NCBI RefSeq assembly: GCF_900095265.1
Contig: NZ_LT607669.1
Coordinates: forward strand, 43,064-107,063
Direction: 5' to 3'
Source of the DNA: Janthinobacterium sp. UMAB-56
GTDB taxonomy: Bacteria > Pseudomonadota > Gammaproteobacteria > Burkholderiales > Burkholderiaceae_D
DNA length: 64,000 bases
A model generated the notes under the pieces. The model was not told the DNA's origin. It made no database searches and saw only the letters and a program-made list of their open reading frames with translations. The position numbers were made by a program, and so were the translations under genes. Positions 17,271-25,108 of the stretch are shown here, piece after piece. Numbering within the stretch: position 1 is the stretch's first letter; every line of letters starts with the position of its first letter.

Positions 17271-17609
17271 TTAAGTTCTTTCCTGATTTTCTGCAATCTG
17301 CAGAGCCATTAACCGTTCCAACCCAGTTGGATTTTCAATACCGGCCCTTTGACATACAGAAATAATCTTTTCTTCTTGTGCAATCGTTTGTGCAGCACAG
17401 CGCAGTGTAGACAGGAATTCCTCCTTGTCGGCACATGGGGCAAGGGCCGCGGGAAAATTATCAAGGCTCCTTTGAAGGATAGGGTTAGTTCCAGCAATTT
17501 TTCTAGCAATACCGATATAGTATTCATGAGAATGTTTACTACCACTCAACACCATACACAGGAAGGCAAAGCCGCATAACAATAGCATACAATATGAAAC
17601 CAAATCCAT
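17271..17609 (-). CDS. Small membrane-anchored protein
   Basis: 112 residues. One N-terminal hydrophobic segment (YCMLLLCGFAFLCMVL, about residues 6-21), then a soluble helical domain with KIAGTNPILQRSLDNF and GLERLMALQIAENQ. Last gene of the array. AT-rich compared with the middle of the array. Not recognised. Confidence 0.6.
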   Translation of the reverse strand: MDLVSYCMLLLCGFAFLCMVLSGSKHSHEYYIGIARKIAGTNPILQRSLDNFPAALAPCADKEEFLSTLRCAAQTIAQEEKIISVCQRAGIENPTGLERLMALQIAENQERT

Positions 17610-17659
17610 TTGGCAATCCTTTAAATTAAATAAGAAATTTCATATTTTATACAACTAAA

Positions 17660-17980
17660 CTATTTAAGCAAATCTTCCAACTCGGATCTCAACATATTTT
17701 TAGATTTACTTTTTTGAATTTCAGGGAAAATAGGTTGAGCACCATCAACCGTAGTCAAATATATAGGAAATACAATCACATTATAATCGTGAACAGATAT
17801 TTTTTTATCAAAAAAAACCCGCTTTATAGCTTCCTTATCAGCATTGCTGCCATGAAGAACAGCGTACTGGGCATGATAATATGCAGAATTATTGGCTTCC
17901 TGTATATAGTCGTATGGGCTAAAAATCCATATAGCGATACTTAAACCAACAACACAGCCAGAAAAGTATTTTTTAATCAT
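17660..17980 (-). CDS. Small membrane-anchored protein
   Basis: 106 residues with a hydrophobic anchor or uncleaved signal (CVVGLSIAIWIFSP) and a periplasmic-type tail (SAYYHAQYAVLHGSNADKEA). It is AT-rich like its downstream neighbour, and the two may have arrived together. Not recognised. Confidence 0.6.
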   Translation of the reverse strand: MIKKYFSGCVVGLSIAIWIFSPYDYIQEANNSAYYHAQYAVLHGSNADKEAIKRVFFDKKISVHDYNVIVFPIYLTTVDGAQPIFPEIQKSKSKNMLRSELEDLLK

Positions 17981-18058
17981 TTTTCTTACTATTCACGGTA
18001 CATTAATTTCAATTAAGTCAGCTGCCACTGATTGATGAAGATGTCACCCACATTCCGC

Positions 18059-18208
18059 TTAACTAATATTGCGCTTATGGGCTACCCGGCACACTGCTTG
18101 ACCTGCTTTATAAAGCAAGAGTAGAGGAGCCAAGAAAGTCAAACCACAAAGAATGAACGTCCCGCCAAAGACGACGACAAGTACAACAAAATCGTTAAAA
18201 TTTTTCAT
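18059..18208 (-). CDS. Single-pass membrane microprotein
   Basis: 49 residues from ATG at 18208, with AGGAAAAGT just upstream. One long hydrophobic helix (FVVLVVVFGGTFILCGLTFL) ends in a basic tail (RVAHKRNIS). Its leader is a family B hairpin repeat. Not recognised. Confidence 0.6.
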   Translation of the reverse strand: MKNFNDFVVLVVVFGGTFILCGLTFLAPLLLLYKAGQAVCRVAHKRNIS

Positions 18209-18210
18209 AC

Positions 18211-18256
18211 TTTTCCTTGCCGGCGTCGGCCGGTGCGGGGCCTCCAGAGCGCCGAG
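18211..18256 (-). repeat. Family B hairpin leader
   Basis: Copy 2: CCTTGCCGGCGTCGGCCGG then GCGGGGCCTCCAGAGCGCC, between 18208 and the end of the next gene. The usual GCGCC/GGCGC stem is partly degraded. Confidence 0.65.
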
Positions 18257-18262
18257 ATATTC

Positions 18263-18730
18263 TTAGGTAAAGCCTGGGATGACCGCCGCGCATGTGCAGC
18301 GACAACCCTTTTTGCCCCCTGGGAGGGGTTTTTCAGACTTAAGATAGGATGCAATCTTGTACTTTCTCCCATCCAGTTTGCTGTGATCAACGCCATTGCA
18401 GGGTAGCTTAACACCACTGTGCATCCACTTGAACTCAGTTGCCCCGATCTCCAGCATGCGTAGCAGTTTCAGCCTTGCCCGCTCTTCCTCATTGGTAACA
18501 GCAATAATCTCTGGCTTTCGACCGACCACACGGGCGACACCTTGCTCATCGATCGCCACCGTTTCTCCTGGTCGAGCACCGATGGCGTATATCTTCTTGG
18601 CGAGGGCGGACTTTCGCCCAACTCCACACATGAAGAAATTGATCTCACTTCCTTCATTGACGGGCAGTTCAAGTTCTCCTCGGTGACGTCGGCCGAAAAG
18701 GCGATTAAGTACCAAAGTTATTTTTCTCAC
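18263..18730 (-). CDS. Protein with a phage Mu gpF-like C-terminal domain
   Basis: 155 residues. The C-terminal half reads KWMHSGVKLPCNGVDHSKLDG, ending KGCRCTCAAVIPGF. The W...G...C..H..LDG...PPG..CRC pattern is the end of Mu F-like head-morphogenesis proteins. The N-terminal half (GRKSALAKKIYAIGA, EEERARLKLLRM) is unrecognised. Standing alone on a plasmid it is unlikely to build a capsid; this fold also occurs beside toxin domains, and an ADP-ribosyltransferase-like gene lies two genes upstream. Confidence 0.55.
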   Translation of the reverse strand: MRKITLVLNRLFGRRHRGELELPVNEGSEINFFMCGVGRKSALAKKIYAIGARPGETVAIDEQGVARVVGRKPEIIAVTNEEERARLKLLRMLEIGATEFKWMHSGVKLPCNGVDHSKLDGRKYKIASYLKSEKPLPGGKKGCRCTCAAVIPGFT

Positions 18731-18732
18731 AA

Positions 18733-18822
18733 TTTTCCTCGCTGGCCAGCACCGTGCTGACCTTCACATTGCACCAGGCCGCATCATGTGCGGCCGTGAG
18801 TGCTGCTGGCCGTTTTCCTCGA
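18733..18822 (-). repeat. Family A structured leader
   Basis: Copy 1. Constant part CCTCGCTGGCCAGCACCG next to TGCTGACCTTCACATT, then a variable stem GGCCGCA (18777-18783) / TGCGGCC (18789-18795), then TGCTGCTGGCCGTTTTCCTC. It lies between the zinc-ribbon gene and the gpF-like gene. Confidence 0.75.
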
Positions 18823-18918
18823 TCAGTTCATGCGCTTCCAGGCGCACAGTTTACAGGTCAGACGACCATCAAAAAGGTAATGTTCGGTGTCACGTTTGCA
18901 GCGGCCGCAGTAGCGCAT
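18823..18918 (-). CDS. Zinc-ribbon microprotein
   Basis: 31 residues with two CxxC knuckles: MRYCGRCKRD and LTCKLCAWKRMN, separated by 14 residues. AGGA lies 5 bases before the ATG. The length and spacing fit a single four-cysteine zinc ribbon. The first eight codons recur, with one change, at 34416-34439, where a hairpin repeat replaces the rest. Confidence 0.65.
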   Translation of the reverse strand: MRYCGRCKRDTEHYLFDGRLTCKLCAWKRMN

Positions 18919-18968
18919 AATGTTCCTATTTACTTAGATACAGAGCGCTGGTGGCTAGCTTCGCTGCT

Positions 18969-19646
18969 CTAAAATACTTCAATTTCGTACAGTGTGTAAT
19001 CACCGTCAAAATGAATTCCCTGTAGTGTGAATTGCGCATTCTTTGAAAGTAAGACTTCCCTCTCATGGCCAAGGTTCTGACCTCTGTGTCCAAAGACGAT
19101 TGCTCGAGTATTTGACCCGCTCGCTATCCGCAGAATCCAAACATCTTTCGGTGTGTGATAGCTGGAGTGTGTAGCAGCGACTTGCGCACAAAGGCTTGTT
19201 GAGATCACTGCCGTGCTGGTAAATTTTGCAAATTGCTTGCCTGCACTATCGCGAGGGTATATGCCTCCGTGAAAGATAACTTGGCCTGGGTGAAGTGGTC
19301 GGCCGAACTTCGCCATCTCAATATCAACTCTTGCCGCGTCGTAGTGAGGGTACGAATTTCTGTATTTGTTGATCGCTGGAATGTCTTGCAACCGTGGCAT
19401 CTCAGCCCGGGCCTCACTGAACGATGGCACCGCATTGAGCTTTTGTTCTATCAAGCTGGGCAACAGGTTATTGTGCAGATTTACTGCACGACGTGCATGA
19501 CTTAAGGGATCATGAATCTCGAATCCGATCTCCACCGGCGGCAGATGCGGAATCATCCCCGCATTGTCACGAAGTGCGGCAAATTGATCGAACGGCTCGT
19601 TGACTAGGGGGTAAATTTCAATGAGAGGAAGTGTAATTGGATTCAT
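18969..19646 (-). CDS. ADP-ribosyltransferase-like protein
   Basis: 225 residues. Three blocks match the ART fold in order: PGQVIFHGGIYP near 117-128, KFTSTAVISTSLCAQVA near 138-155 and LGHEREVLLSK near 192-202. The STS motif and the ExE (ERE) pair define the clostridial C2/VIP2-like class. The usual first Arg is replaced by His in FHGG. Such enzymes transfer ADP-ribose from NAD to proteins and occur in toxins and in phage head proteins. No export signal is visible, and the ribosome binding site is weak. Confidence 0.6.
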   Translation of the reverse strand: MNPITLPLIEIYPLVNEPFDQFAALRDNAGMIPHLPPVEIGFEIHDPLSHARRAVNLHNNLLPSLIEQKLNAVPSFSEARAEMPRLQDIPAINKYRNSYPHYDAARVDIEMAKFGRPLHPGQVIFHGGIYPRDSAGKQFAKFTSTAVISTSLCAQVAATHSSYHTPKDVWILRIASGSNTRAIVFGHRGQNLGHEREVLLSKNAQFTLQGIHFDGDYTLYEIEVF

Positions 19647-19691
19647 TTTGATTTTTTGAGTGCACAGGATTGGAGCTTGCTTCGGTCGGCG

Positions 19692-19818
19692 TTACCGCTC
19701 GTCCTGTGACATGTCATAGTTGTAGGCTGTCGTCGCCACGTCTTCAGCATGGTCACTAAAACGGATCCCCAGCCCGTATAGCCGCTATTCTGCGTATGCG
19801 CGCGTCCTAAAGATACAT
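19692..19818 (-). pseudogene. Small array gene, frameshifted with an amber stop
   Basis: After AGGAAAACGCAG and ATG TAT CTT, one extra T disrupts the frame. With it removed the chain reads MYLRTRAYAE, then TAG, then RLYGLGIRFSDHAEDVATT and AYNYDMSQDER with a TAA. The 127-base span is one more than a multiple of three, as a single insertion predicts. Intact it would be about 41 residues. Not recognised. Confidence 0.5.
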
Positions 19819-19828
19819 CTGCGTTTTC

Positions 19829-20110
19829 CTATTTTTTGCTTGGCGGATAGACTGGCATGCGATTCAAAAGATCGAGCAGCTCCTGCCGATCAAGCACCAA
19901 CTCACAAATTTTGTGAGCAACCCCATCAGCATTTTGGGTCATGACATTCGCAAATACCAACTGCTCGCAACCTCCAGTTCCGTCGGGGTTTTCTTGAGCG
20001 TTGGAGTTGAAGTGGAGCCACCGATTTGATACGCGGCATTCCGCGCGATGCTCGATTACGTTGGCTAATCGAATTCTATCCGATCGTGTCGATTTATCAC
20101 TTTTTGACAT
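19829..20110 (-). CDS. Small soluble protein of unknown function
   Basis: 93 residues: SDRIRLANVIEHRAECRVSN and AHKICELVLDRQELLDLLNR. No membrane segment. The frame is intact although both neighbours are broken. Ribosome binding site GGAAAACGCAGCG. Not recognised. Confidence 0.65.
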   Translation of the reverse strand: MSKSDKSTRSDRIRLANVIEHRAECRVSNRWLHFNSNAQENPDGTGGCEQLVFANVMTQNADGVAHKICELVLDRQELLDLLNRMPVYPPSKK

Positions 20111-20490
20111 CGCTGCGTTTTCCTTTTGTGCTTACTGGATGATCAGCGAGTTCTTGACCGCTTGCAGCGACGGTAAGACATCGCCCAGTTGCTTCTTACT
20201 GATCTGGTACTGGTATCCACCAACTACACGGTAGGTGGGTATTTCGGACCAACGTGACCGCTGATTCCGGTCTATCGTGACCTGTCAATCCGGTCCATCG
20301 TGACCGCCCATTCCGGTCTATCGTGACCGATTTTGGCCACCACCGGAATCGGCGGTCACGATACCGGAATAGCCGGTCACGATACCGGACCGGCGTCGTG
20401 CACAGCAGTAGTGGTGTTACGTATTTTGAAACCCAAACGGGTACGCTTCCAGCTTTTTCTGGAGATCGCGTGCCCGCACCAAGGATCACT

Positions 20491-21993
20491 ATGCGTAAGA
20501 TCAAAGACGTATTGCGTTTGAAACTGGACGCCCAACTGTCGCACCAGCAGATCGCCGCCGCGCTGGGCATCTCGAAGGGCGTCGTCACCAAGTACGTAGG
20601 CCTGGCCGCTGCCGCAGGGTTGGACTGGCCGCAAGCCAGGGACACGGATGAAACCGCGCTGGAGCGGCGCCTGCTGGTGGCGCCGGAGCGGCCGCGTGAC
20701 CACATCCAGCCGGACTATGGCCGCCTGCACCAGGAGCTGCGCCGCAAGGGTATGACGCTGATGCTGCTGTGGGAGGAGCACCGCGCCGACCACGCCGGTG
20801 AGCAGACCTACGGCTACACCCAGTTCTGCGAGAACTACCGCCGCTTTGCCAAGCAACTGAAGCGCTCGATGCGCCAAGTGCACCGCGCCGGTGAAAAGCT
20901 GTTCATCGACTACGCCGGCCCCACCATCGGCCTCACCGACGGCACCCGGGCCCACGTGTTCGTGGCGGCGCTGGGCGCCTCCAGCTACACCTACGTCTGC
21001 GCCACGCCGCGCGAGACGATGACCGACTGGCTTGAATCGACGGCGCGCGCCCTGAGCTTCTTCGGCGGCGTGCCGCAACTGATCGTGCCCGACAACCCGC
21101 GCGCGCTGATCTCGGACGCGAACCGCTACGAGCCACGCAGCAACGACACCGTGCTCGACTTCGCGCGCCATTACGGCACGTCGATCCTGCCGGCGCGGCC
21201 ATACCATCCACAGGACAAGGCGAAGGCGGAATCGGCGGTGCAGATCGTCGAGAGGTGGATCATGGCGCGCCTGCGGCACCAACAGTTCGCCAGCGTGCAC
21301 GAGGTCAACGCGGCCATCGCGCCGCTGCTGACGCGGCTCAACGACAAGCCGTTCCAGAAGCTGCCCGGCACCCGGAGCAGCACCTTCGCCGCCATCGACG
21401 CGCCGGCCCTGCAGGCGTTGCCGCTGCAGCGCTACGAGATGGCGCACTTCAAAACCGTGAAGACTCACATCGACTACCACGTCGAGGTCGAACGGCACCG
21501 CTACAGCGTGCCGCACGCGCTGGTCGGCCAGGTGCTGGAGGCGCGCGTGACGGTGGCCATGGTCGAGCTGCTGCACCGGGGCCAGCGGGTAGCCAGCCAC
21601 GCCCGTAGCAGCCGCTTCGGCGGCTTTACGACGGTGGCCGCGCACATGCCGGCGGCGCACCGTGCGCACATGGAATGGACGCCGCAGCGGCTGATTCACT
21701 GGGGTGCCGGCATCGGCCCGGCGACGGCGGAAGCGGTGACGCGATTGATGGCCGAAAACAAGCATCCGGAGCATGGCTACCGCTCCTGCCTGGGGCTGCT
21801 GTCGCTAGCCAAACGCTATGGAAAAGTGCGGATCGAGGCCGCCTGCATGCTGGCCCTGCAGCTGGGCGCCTGCCAGTACCGGCACGTAAATGCCATCCTG
21901 AAAAACAACCGTGACCAAAGCACGCCGGCCCCTGCCGGCGACTGGGTCAGCCCTGCGCACGCGCACCTGCGCGGCCCCGGCTACTACCAATGA
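20491..21993 (+). CDS. istA: IS21-family transposase IstA
   Basis: 500 residues from the ATG at 20491, where IstA proteins normally begin (MRKIKDVLRLKLDAQLSHQQ, an HTH); the longer frame from 20323 translates the terminal repeats. DDE residues lie in LFIDYAGPTIGL, LIVPDNPRALI and KAESAVQIVERW. It overlaps istB by ATGA. The frame is intact. Confidence 0.9.
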   Translation: MRKIKDVLRLKLDAQLSHQQIAAALGISKGVVTKYVGLAAAAGLDWPQARDTDETALERRLLVAPERPRDHIQPDYGRLHQELRRKGMTLMLLWEEHRADHAGEQTYGYTQFCENYRRFAKQLKRSMRQVHRAGEKLFIDYAGPTIGLTDGTRAHVFVAALGASSYTYVCATPRETMTDWLESTARALSFFGGVPQLIVPDNPRALISDANRYEPRSNDTVLDFARHYGTSILPARPYHPQDKAKAESAVQIVERWIMARLRHQQFASVHEVNAAIAPLLTRLNDKPFQKLPGTRSSTFAAIDAPALQALPLQRYEMAHFKTVKTHIDYHVEVERHRYSVPHALVGQVLEARVTVAMVELLHRGQRVASHARSSRFGGFTTVAAHMPAAHRAHMEWTPQRLIHWGAGIGPATAEAVTRLMAENKHPEHGYRSCLGLLSLAKRYGKVRIEAACMLALQLGACQYRHVNAILKNNRDQSTPAPAGDWVSPAHAHLRGPGYYQ

Positions 21994-22775
21994 ATGAGGA
22001 CATGACGATGATGATGCACACCACGCTGGCGCAGTTGCGCTCGCTGAAACTGGACGGCCTGGCGGCCGGCCTTGAAGAACAATTGGCTCAACCGGGCATG
22101 GGCGCGCTGAGCTTCGAGGAGCGCGTCGCGTTGCTGGTCGAACGCGAACTGCATTGCCGCAACGACCGCAAGCTGCTGCGTCTGCTCAAGAACGCTAGGC
22201 TGAAATATGGCCAAGCCGCCATCGAGGACATCGACAGCCGCGCCGGTCGCGGCATCGACAGGCGCGAGGTCATGAGCCTGGCACTCGGGGACTGGGTCAG
22301 CGCCGGCCACAGCGTGCTGGTGACCGGCCCGACCGGGGCCGGCAAGTCGTGGCTGGCCTGCGCGCTGGCGCAGTACGCCTGCCGGCGTGGTTACTCTGCG
22401 ATCTACCAGCGTGTACCCCGTTTGCAAGAGGAGTTGCGCATCCGGCACGGCAGCGGGGCCTTCGGCAAATGGCTGCTGCAACTGGCCAAGACCGACGTGC
22501 TCGTGCTCGACGACTGGGGCATGGGTGCCATCGACGGCATGACGCGCTCGGATCTGCTGGAGATCATTGACGACCGTGCCGGCAACAAGGCCACCATCAT
22601 CACCAGCCAGTTGCCGGTCGAGCACTGGCACGCATGGATCGGCGACGCCACCATCGCCGACGCCATCCTGGACCGCGTCATGCAGCGTAACCACCGCTTC
22701 ACACTGACCGGCGATTCGCTGCGCATGCAAAAAACTAAAACCGCTAAAAAGGAGAAAAATATCGACCCATCGTGA
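21990..22775 (+). CDS. istB: IS21-family ATPase IstB
   Basis: 261 residues. Walker A is GPTGAGKSWLACALAQYACR, Walker B VLVLDDWGMG, with sensor-like ATIITSQLPVEHW. This DnaC/DnaA-like AAA+ protein selects targets for IstA. The C-terminus is lysine-rich. Intact. Confidence 0.9.
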   Translation: MNEDMTMMMHTTLAQLRSLKLDGLAAGLEEQLAQPGMGALSFEERVALLVERELHCRNDRKLLRLLKNARLKYGQAAIEDIDSRAGRGIDRREVMSLALGDWVSAGHSVLVTGPTGAGKSWLACALAQYACRRGYSAIYQRVPRLQEELRIRHGSGAFGKWLLQLAKTDVLVLDDWGMGAIDGMTRSDLLEIIDDRAGNKATIITSQLPVEHWHAWIGDATIADAILDRVMQRNHRFTLTGDSLRMQKTKTAKKEKNIDPS

Positions 22776-22979
22776 CCGCAGGCATTAGAATTTAACCGCG
22801 TAACACCACCACATGCGCATCGGTCACGATGCGCCGGAATGCGCGGTCACGATGACCGAAATACGCAGTAGATGGTCCCGGTCTTGCTCTTGCCGAGAAA
22901 GACATCGACCACCGTACCGATTTTTGACACTTCGCGGTTCTTGAACGTCACTGCTTCCATAGTCGTTTTCCGTTACAAG

Positions 22980-23207
22980 TCAAGTGGGATCAGCCCCGGT
23001 TCGTGCCTTCGGGTTTCCCGCATGGTCTACCAACTCTACCGGAAGGGACCAAGTCGCCGGATGTGACCCAACGATGGCTCGAAGAGAAGCGGCAGCTCCT
23101 TCCCCTTTGTTCCATGCGCGCCACTCGTTGTAACCCAAGTAGACGCCGCAGCATTCACTTTCGGTGCCAGAGTGGATTTGTAACCCGCCAGCATAAATTT
23201 TCTACAT
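22980..23207 (-). pseudogene. Small array gene with TAG as second codon
   Basis: AAGGAA is followed 8 bases later by ATG TAG AAA ATT TAT. The same frame then runs 73 codons: YAGGLQIHSGTESECCGVYL, GYNEWRAWNKGEGAAASLRA and so on to TGA at 22980-22982. A CAG to TAG change would explain it. An ATT start is possible, but no other ATG is in frame. Not recognised. Confidence 0.55.
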
Positions 23208-23211
23208 GTGT

Positions 23212-23484
23212 TTATTCCTTGGGAAGCTTCTTATGCAAAAACTCTACAACCGCCTGATCGAGGCGGACGCTTTCGACCGTGTGATTTGCGAAGTCGGTAG
23301 GCATGATACGCTGGCCCCACCACGCACGCCCATATTGCTTGTTCGGTGAGTAAAAAACCTGAACATACATGCTTCCGTCACAGGCAAATATCAGATAGTA
23401 GTCTTCGTCATCACGTGAACGGTAGAGGTCACCTCAGATGTAGAACTGCCGCAAAATCTGACCAGGTGCATTGATCGTTGCCAT
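23212..23484 (-). pseudogene. Small array gene with an in-frame TGA at codon 17
   Basis: ATG at 23484 reads MATINAPGQILRQFYI, then TGA, then GDLYRSRDDEDYYLIFACDG, and ends FLHKKLPKE with TAA at 23212-23214. Otherwise the frame is clean for 90 residues and AGGAATAAACAC couples it to the next gene. CGA to TGA is the likely change. Not recognised. Confidence 0.55.
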
Positions 23485-23486
23485 AA

Positions 23487-23554
23487 CTTTTCCGCTCAAG
23501 GCGGCCTTTCAGGTCGCCGGCAGCCGGCCGGCTCGGTGCACTACCAAGGCGCGG
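23487..23554 (-). repeat. Family B hairpin leader, long form
   Basis: Copy 3: CCGCTCAAGGCGGCCTTTCA, then GCCGGCAGCCGGCCGG and CAAGGCGCGGTTTTCC. It is adjacent to copy 4 with no gene between, so this boundary carries a tandem pair. Confidence 0.7.
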
Positions 23555-23559
23555 TTTTC

Positions 23560-23611
23560 CAATTCGGCTACCGGCCGGTACGGTGACGCCAGGTGGCGCC
23601 GGTCTTTTCCT
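23560..23611 (-). repeat. Family B hairpin leader
   Basis: Copy 4: GGCTACCGGCCGGTACGG then GCCAGGTGGCGCCGG and TTTTCCTTGA. The GGCGCC stem is followed by the usual A/T-rich ribosome-binding-like run. Confidence 0.7.
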
Positions 23612-23616
23612 TGAAT

Positions 23617-23964
23617 TTAAGACCTACCCAGGAGCCTCGAGAATATCGACGGTTTGGTCTTGCTCCGAACCTCAAACTGCTCCTCGTCAGTGCGTATGTG
23701 ATGATCCTGCATGGTTCGATATTCCATTGGCCAGGTATTAGCCATTACTCTATCAAATCGGGGATCCGCGCCGCAGTACTGCACCAGTAACGAAAAAAGA
23801 CTTGGCGTGATCGCGATTGCAGCTTTTGCAGGGGCACTAAAAACCAAAGTATCGTGGACCGCCGCCAATCCTTCGAACAGCGCTCGAATACCCTGCTCGG
23901 ATACCGGAGTCAGCGCAAGTGGCGATTCATTACAATGACCATTGATTTCCACCAAGTTCGTCAT
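23617..23964 (-). CDS. Small soluble protein of unknown function
   Basis: 115 residues: SEQGIRALFEGLAAVHDTLV, then KAAIAITPSLFSLLVQYCGA and RTMQDHHIRTDEEQFEVRSK. Mixed helical, no membrane segment. AGGAAATTATCC precedes the ATG. Not recognised. Confidence 0.65.
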   Translation of the reverse strand: MTNLVEINGHCNESPLALTPVSEQGIRALFEGLAAVHDTLVFSAPAKAAIAITPSLFSLLVQYCGADPRFDRVMANTWPMEYRTMQDHHIRTDEEQFEVRSKTKPSIFSRLLGRS

Positions 23965-23979
23965 GGATAATTTCCTTGC

Positions 23980-24303
23980 TCAAGCCACCTGGCGAGCGCG
24001 GCCGTAAATTTTGATGAACGAAACACGATCGAACTCTTTGATCTGAGCCTCGGTCGTATCCTGGTCCGGCATCGAACACCCGCACCCAATACCCAGCGAC
24101 TTTGCCAACATCGGCTCCATGCCGGCAGCTGCCTCAGTGATGACCAGGCTGCACAGGGCGACGTCGTCGCGCACATCCAGCCCAGGACACGGGGCTGACG
24201 CTCCCGGGAAAGCCAGCTGCCCCACTTCGCACAGCTGCTCCTTGCAGCACAGGCCGCAGTGGTTGCACGGCGCAGAGAAAGCGGGTTTTGGCTGGAGTAG
24301 CAT
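23980..24303 (-). CDS. Cysteine-cluster protein, YkgJ-like
   Basis: 107 residues. The N-terminus holds APCNHCGLCCKEQLCEVGQL, a CxxCxxCC cluster of the YkgJ type, and a second cluster GIGCGCSMPDQDTT. YkgJ-family proteins bind zinc or an iron-sulfur unit. The reader should take the fold as likely and the cofactor as open. It starts directly after a small membrane-protein gene. Confidence 0.6.
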   Translation of the reverse strand: MLLQPKPAFSAPCNHCGLCCKEQLCEVGQLAFPGASAPCPGLDVRDDVALCSLVITEAAAGMEPMLAKSLGIGCGCSMPDQDTTEAQIKEFDRVSFIKIYGRARQVA

Positions 24304-24321
24304 GGCTAATCTTTTCCTCGA

Positions 24322-24522
24322 TCAGCTGATTCGGCTGCGCACCATACCGCGCAGTACCATCACGCTCAATGCTGCAAGCACAACGAGCGAATATGCAACT
24401 AACCATTTCCCCTGATTGATCGCCACCACAGAACCCACGACTTGCGCGCATAGCACTATCCCCAACAGTGCTATTGTGAATCCCTTGCTGGGCCGGTTTT
24501 GCTGCTGTTTTATGATAGACAT
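24322..24522 (-). CDS. Two-pass membrane microprotein
   Basis: 66 residues. Two hydrophobic helices, TIALLGIVLCAQVVGSVVAI and LVAYSLVVLAALSVMVL, with basic residues at both ends (KQQQNRPSK, RGMVRSR). Ribosome binding site GGAAAAATATG. Not recognised. Confidence 0.65.
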   Translation of the reverse strand: MSIIKQQQNRPSKGFTIALLGIVLCAQVVGSVVAINQGKWLVAYSLVVLAALSVMVLRGMVRSRIS

Positions 24523-24538
24523 ATTTTTCCGGGTTAGA

Positions 24539-24808
24539 TCAAATGCGGCGTATCAGTCCGGCCCGTAGGCCGATGGCACGGGATTCGGTCAGGGTCGCAC
24601 GGCTCAGACCGTCGCGGCTCTTCCCCATCACTATTTTGTGCGCGGCCTGGTCGTCGATGTTCTCGGCCTGGCTATTGAACTGATACGGCACGATCACCTT
24701 GTCCTTGAAATGCTGCGCTATCTGCTCCGCTGTCGGCGGCGGAGGCGTTGCGGTTGCGCGAAGTGCTATGTATGCCCATTGCTTTTGCAGTTCGATATTC
24801 ATGGTCAT
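24539..24808 (-). CDS. Small protein with a proline linker
   Basis: 89 residues, possibly starting two codons later. A PPPPTAEQ linker separates an N-terminal helix (QKQWAYIALRAT) from EQIAQHFKDKVIVPYQFNSQ and a basic tail RAIGLRAGLIRRI. Not recognised. Confidence 0.6.
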   Translation of the reverse strand: MTMNIELQKQWAYIALRATATPPPPTAEQIAQHFKDKVIVPYQFNSQAENIDDQAAHKIVMGKSRDGLSRATLTESRAIGLRAGLIRRI

Positions 24809-24825
24809 CCTCGATCAAAACGGTA

Positions 24826-24872
24826 CGCCTGCAGCCGGCCCGCATGCGGGCGCCCAGGGCGCGATTTCCTTG
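24826..24872 (-). repeat. Family B hairpin leader
   Basis: Copy 5: GCAGCCGGCCCGCATGCGGG then GCGCCCAGGGCGCGATTTCC. On the RNA the stem is GCGCC-CTGG-GCGC. Confidence 0.7.
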
Positions 24873-24874
24873 GG

Positions 24875-25093
24875 TCAGTGGCGAATGCGGATGTATTCAA
24901 GAAAACCAGCTTGCTCTTTCTGCATGCGCAAATTTTTACGTTGGCATATTGCGGCCGTGATGATTATGCAGACCACCAGTAGAGCCTTGAATATTAATCC
25001 TGGCACGAAGGTTAGAGTCACGACCAGCAGCACAACGAAGAAAATGAGTTCGCCGGGACGCAGTAGTGCCAAAGTTTTCAGCTTCTTTTTCAT
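24875..25093 (-). CDS. Two-pass membrane microprotein
   Basis: 72 residues, basic N-terminus (MKKKLKTLALL). Hydrophobic helices ELIFFVVLLVVTLTFVPGL and FKALLVVCIIITAAIC are followed by a charged tail QRKNLRMQKEQAGFLEY. Not recognised. Confidence 0.65.
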   Translation of the reverse strand: MKKKLKTLALLRPGELIFFVVLLVVTLTFVPGLIFKALLVVCIIITAAICQRKNLRMQKEQAGFLEYIRIRH

Positions 25094-25108
25094 GGGTTCG
25101 ATTTCCGT

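Larger units (their letters stand above)
20236..22867 (+). mobile_element. IS21-family insertion sequence
   Basis: About 2.63 kb carrying istA and istB. The left end begins TGGGTATTTCGG and the right end, read inwards, TGCGTATTTCGG. Internal repeats CGGTCTATCGTGACC and relatives recur four times at the left and GGTCACGAT repeats at the right, typical of IS21 multiple binding sites. The flanks are GTAGG and GTAGA. The element is far richer in G+C than its surroundings. Confidence 0.85.
20132..22960 (-). pseudogene. Small array gene interrupted by an IS21-family element
   Basis: The 5' part (22868-22960, after GGAAAACGACT) reads MEAVTFKNREVSKIGTVVDV then FLGKSKTGTIY. The 3' part (20132-20235) reads YRVVGGYQYQISKKQLGDVL and ends SLIIQ. 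Removing the IS and one copy of the GTAG duplication restores a continuous 63-residue frame. The N-terminus looks like a small beta-barrel. Confidence 0.75.

Noticed and set aside
20377..21774. 465-codon minus-strand frame opposite istA
   Set aside because: It is the mirror of a GC-rich transposase gene; composition explains the lack of stops, and the protein is low-complexity Arg/His/Gly with no family features.
23212..23484. In-frame TGA read as selenocysteine or as recoding
   Set aside because: No selenocysteine insertion structure is apparent after the TGA, the site has no redox context, and neighbouring genes are also broken, so decay is simpler.
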